A stretch of 64,000 nucleotides of DNA, from the NCBI RefSeq assembly GCF_900187965.1, contig NZ_FZNL01000020.1, positions 59,982 through 123,981 on the forward strand. The letters are read 5' to 3'. The position numbers and the translations under genes are program-made. This document shows, piece by piece, positions 61,692 to 64,000 of the stretch (its first letter is position 1; the number at the start of each line of letters is the position of its first letter). Below the pieces are notes generated by a model that saw nothing but the letters and a program-made list of their open reading frames with translations, did no database searches and was not told where the DNA came from. This DNA comes from Flavobacterium sp. ov086 (GTDB lineage Bacteria > Bacteroidota > Bacteroidia > Flavobacteriales > Flavobacteriaceae).

Positions 61692-62780
61692 TTATTTAAA
61701 ATAAGAAAAAGTTTCATTGTTTTCAATCTTCAATAATGACTCATAAATCAATTGAATCACATTTTCGACATCTTCTCTATGAACCATTTCTACTGTTGTA
61801 TGCATATAACGCAAAGGCAAAGAAATCAATGCCGATGCCACGCCGCCATTGCTATAAGCAAAAGCATCAGTATCAGTTCCCGTCGCTCTTGAAGTAGCAT
61901 GACGCTGAAACGGAATTTTGTTTTCTACAGCAGTGTCAATGATCAAATCACGCAGTCTGTTTTGAACCGCAGGTGCATAAGCAATAACAGGACCTTTCCC
62001 CATTTTAAGATCGCCTTCTACTTTTTTATCAATCATTGGAGTAGTGGTATCGTGGCAAACGTCAGTCACAATAGCAACGTTTGGTTTAATTGTTTGAGCA
62101 ATCATCTCAGCACCACGTAAACCTATTTCTTCCTGAACCGAATTTACAATGTATAAACCAAATGGAAGTGTTTTTTTGTTCTCTTTTAATAAACGAGCAA
62201 CTTCGGCAATCATAAAACCGCCCATTCTATTGTCAATTGCGCGACAAACAAATTTATTCTCGTTCAAAATCATAAACTCATCAGGATATGTAATTACACA
62301 ACCCACGTGAACACCCATTGCCTCAACTTGCTCTTTGGTTTCACAGCCTAAATCAATAAAGATATTACTGATTTTTGGAGCTTCCTCCTTATCACGTAAT
62401 CTTGTATGAATTGCCGGCCATCCAAAAACACCCTTCACAATTCCTTTTTTAGTATGAATATGAACCCTTTTAGAAGGTGCAATCTGGTGATCAGAACCAC
62501 CATTTCTAATAACATACAATAAACCGTCATCCGTAATATAGTTTACATACCAGGAAATTTCGTCGGCATGACCTTCAATTACAACCTTAAAAGGTGCATC
62601 AGGATTAATAACTCCAACCGCTGTTCCGTAAGTATCAGTAATAAAAGTATCAACGTAAGGCTTTAAATAATTCATCCAAAGTTTTTGACCTTCACTCTCA
62701 TAACCAGTCGGTGAGGCGTTATTTAGGTAGCTTTCCAGGAAAGCAAGGGAGGTATCTTTTAAGATAGATTTAGTACTCAT
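61692..62780 (-). CDS. M42-family metallo-aminopeptidase
   Basis: A 362-residue cytoplasmic aminopeptidase of the M42 group (TET/FrvX-like), which forms large oligomers and trims peptides. The two-metal ligands are in VIEGHADEISWYV (His, Asp), RAIDNRMGGFMIAEV (Asp), VQEEIGLRGAEM (catalytic Glu pair), VTDVCHDTTT and the His in RYMHTTVEMV. Full length. Confidence 0.94.
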   Translation of the reverse strand: MSTKSILKDTSLAFLESYLNNASPTGYESEGQKLWMNYLKPYVDTFITDTYGTAVGVINPDAPFKVVIEGHADEISWYVNYITDDGLLYVIRNGGSDHQIAPSKRVHIHTKKGIVKGVFGWPAIHTRLRDKEEAPKISNIFIDLGCETKEQVEAMGVHVGCVITYPDEFMILNENKFVCRAIDNRMGGFMIAEVARLLKENKKTLPFGLYIVNSVQEEIGLRGAEMIAQTIKPNVAIVTDVCHDTTTPMIDKKVEGDLKMGKGPVIAYAPAVQNRLRDLIIDTAVENKIPFQRHATSRATGTDTDAFAYSNGGVASALISLPLRYMHTTVEMVHREDVENVIQLIYESLLKIENNETFSYFK

Positions 62781-62861
62781 AAAAATATTTTTTTGCTAAT
62801 TTATAAATTTGGTATTAGAGTTGTGTATAAATATATAATTTTACATTTAAATTATGACTCA

Positions 62862-63542
62862 ATGAGATTTACCTACATTATTTTATTCTTTGTACTGATT
62901 TCGTATGCAAGCCAAGCTCAGGTTACTCCCAAACCAAATAAGGAAATGGGCTATGTTTTAACCGAGAATGATTCTATTTTAAACGATACGATTGAATTGC
63001 CCGAGATTATCATTTCTAAAGAAAAGCTAGATCCCGAAGCACAAAAGCAATTTTTGATCCTTCAAAATCGGGTTTATAAAGTATATCCTTATGCTAAACT
63101 GGCAGCAGATCGTTTGACTGCGCTAAATCAGGGAATGGCACGTTTAAAAACCAATCGCGAAAAGAAAAAGTATTTTAAAATCGTTGAAGACTACCTTAAT
63201 AATGAATTCGAAGACAGATTAAAGAAACTGTCACGAAGACAAGGTCAGATTTTGGTAAAATTAATCAACAGACAAACCGGAATTACAACGTATGAATTAA
63301 TTCGAACCCTAAAAAGCGAATTCAAAGCCTTTGTTTCTAATACAACCGCCAATTTGTTTGATATAAGTTTAAAGAAAGAATACAAGCCATATGAAGTAAA
63401 CGAAGACTATTTAATAGAAACCATACTTCAGCGCGCATTTGACTCCGGCCGATTAATTAATCAGAAACCCGCCAATCCTGTAGATTACAACGATCTGATG
63501 AATTTCTGGGAAGAAAAAGCAAAAACGCAACCCAAAAAATAA
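62862..63542 (+). CDS. DUF4294-domain secreted protein
   Basis: A 226-residue protein with signal peptide MRFTYIILFFVLISYASQAQ and a DUF4294 domain (LPEIIISKEKLDPEAQKQF, then RVYKVYPYAKLAADRLTALN, and the basic SRRQGQILVKLINRQTG). It is conserved in Bacteroidota without a known function. The start was placed at the ATG at 62862, since the longer frame would spoil the signal peptide. The gene is followed by a strong terminator. Confidence 0.9.
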   Translation: MRFTYIILFFVLISYASQAQVTPKPNKEMGYVLTENDSILNDTIELPEIIISKEKLDPEAQKQFLILQNRVYKVYPYAKLAADRLTALNQGMARLKTNREKKKYFKIVEDYLNNEFEDRLKKLSRRQGQILVKLINRQTGITTYELIRTLKSEFKAFVSNTTANLFDISLKKEYKPYEVNEDYLIETILQRAFDSGRLINQKPANPVDYNDLMNFWEEKAKTQPKK

Positions 63543-63577
63543 TCACTCCTTATATATAAGGAACAATTTCATTTCCC

Positions 63578-63608
63578 AACCCGACAGTTTTTCAAAACCT
63601 GTCGGGTT
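63578..63608 (+). terminator. Terminator of the DUF4294 gene
   Basis: A 10-bp stem (aacccgacag / ctgtcgggtt) followed by tttattttt. Confidence 0.8.
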
Positions 63609-63617
63609 TATTTTTGT

Positions 63618-64000
63618 CCCTATATATAAGAAGGAGTTATTTGGTAAGCGTCCCGAGGCTTCGGGAGAAGCATTTTGGAATTTAATAAAGATTAGGAGCT
63701 ATTTCCCGCTATGCACTACAATCTTTTGCTTTTTCCTTTAAAAAGCAAAAGGATTTCCGTTACTATCGGGGCTAGGGCAGTAGTTTTCATAAGAAACAAA
63801 CCCGTCAAAAGAGAAAACTTAGCGCCTTTGCGTCTTTGTGCGAGATAAAAACCAGCAAAGAAACGAGCTCAGAGACTTTTCAAACCCCAATAACTCTGAT
63901 AAAAAAAGAAAGAGCAACCTTAGCGCCTTGGCGGCAAAACCACATAAAACCCCGGAAAACATCCAAATTCCCACAAAGGGTAGAAAACTTCAAAAGTTAA
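63618..64000. repeat. Right-edge intergenic repeats, no gene
   Basis: No gene can be supported from 63543 to the edge. The stretch holds a tcccga...tcggga hairpin (63651-63666), ctatcggggc (63765), and two units of the TTAGCGCCTTTGCG family (63818-63850 and 63917-63941), in keeping with the other core-side gaps. A palindrome ccttatatataagg lies just before the terminator (63548-63561), and a similar unit at 63618. Confidence 0.6.

Overview
The window looks like chromosomal DNA of a gliding Bacteroidota, most probably Flavobacterium or a close relative. The evidence is gldF/gldG gliding-motility genes, AT-rich coding, promoters with the TAnnTTTG -7 element, secreted proteins with short Bacteroidota-type signal peptides, and a Bacteroidota conjugative-transposon tra module (traK-N). 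No rRNA, tRNA, insertion sequence or CRISPR array was found.

The window divides near 31 kb. Bases 1 to about 30,970 look like a mosaic integrated element that continues off the left edge. It holds: (i) a GC-richer cargo block (1-13.4 kb) with an alpha/beta hydrolase and TetR regulator, a Crp-type regulator, an outer-membrane barrel protein, a LytS/LytT-type two-component pair, a complete drug-type RND efflux operon (TolC-like, adaptor, permease) and a DUF900 hydrolase; (ii) a compact minus-strand PRTRC operon (E, C, a 58-residue protein, F, B, ThiF) led by a plasmid-type ssb (13.5-17.7 kb); (iii) AT-rich cargo (18.2-23.1 kb) with a secreted papain-like protease, an AbiEii-type toxin-antitoxin pair, a DUF2441-like gene and a candidate HEPN ribonuclease; (iv) the remains of a conjugation region (23.2-28.3 kb), where 3' fragments of a mobC-type coupling protein and of traJ lie back to back, followed by intact traK-L-M-N; (v) small DNA-binding proteins and a tyrosine recombinase (28.3-30.8 kb) next to the 3' end of mnmE. 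One deletion that took the mob/tra core would explain (iv) and would leave the element unable to transfer itself.

From 31 kb on, the genes look like core genome: mnmE, a universal stress protein, a MutS-like ATPase, a FrnE-like oxidoreductase, dnaN, gldG/gldF, a SAM-hydrolysing DUF62 enzyme, a PhoH ATPase, a HAD phosphatase, an S9 peptidase, purC, two paralogous ankyrin proteins, an SRPBCC protein and a DUF2238 membrane protein. A heavy-metal RND operon (response regulator, kinase, outer-membrane factor, adaptor, OprB-like porin, CzcA/CusA pump) follows, then an M42 aminopeptidase and a DUF4294 protein. Intergenic spaces here carry several families of short dispersed repeats that were not seen left of 31 kb, which supports the boundary.

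The most interesting items are the PRTRC operon with its overlapping 58-residue gene and GC-rich structured leader, the mobC/traJ deletion scar, the candidate HEPN ribonuclease beside a DUF2441-like gene, the toxin-antitoxin promoter with a built-in palindrome, and a one-base frameshift that removes the C-terminal strand of the OprB-like porin.
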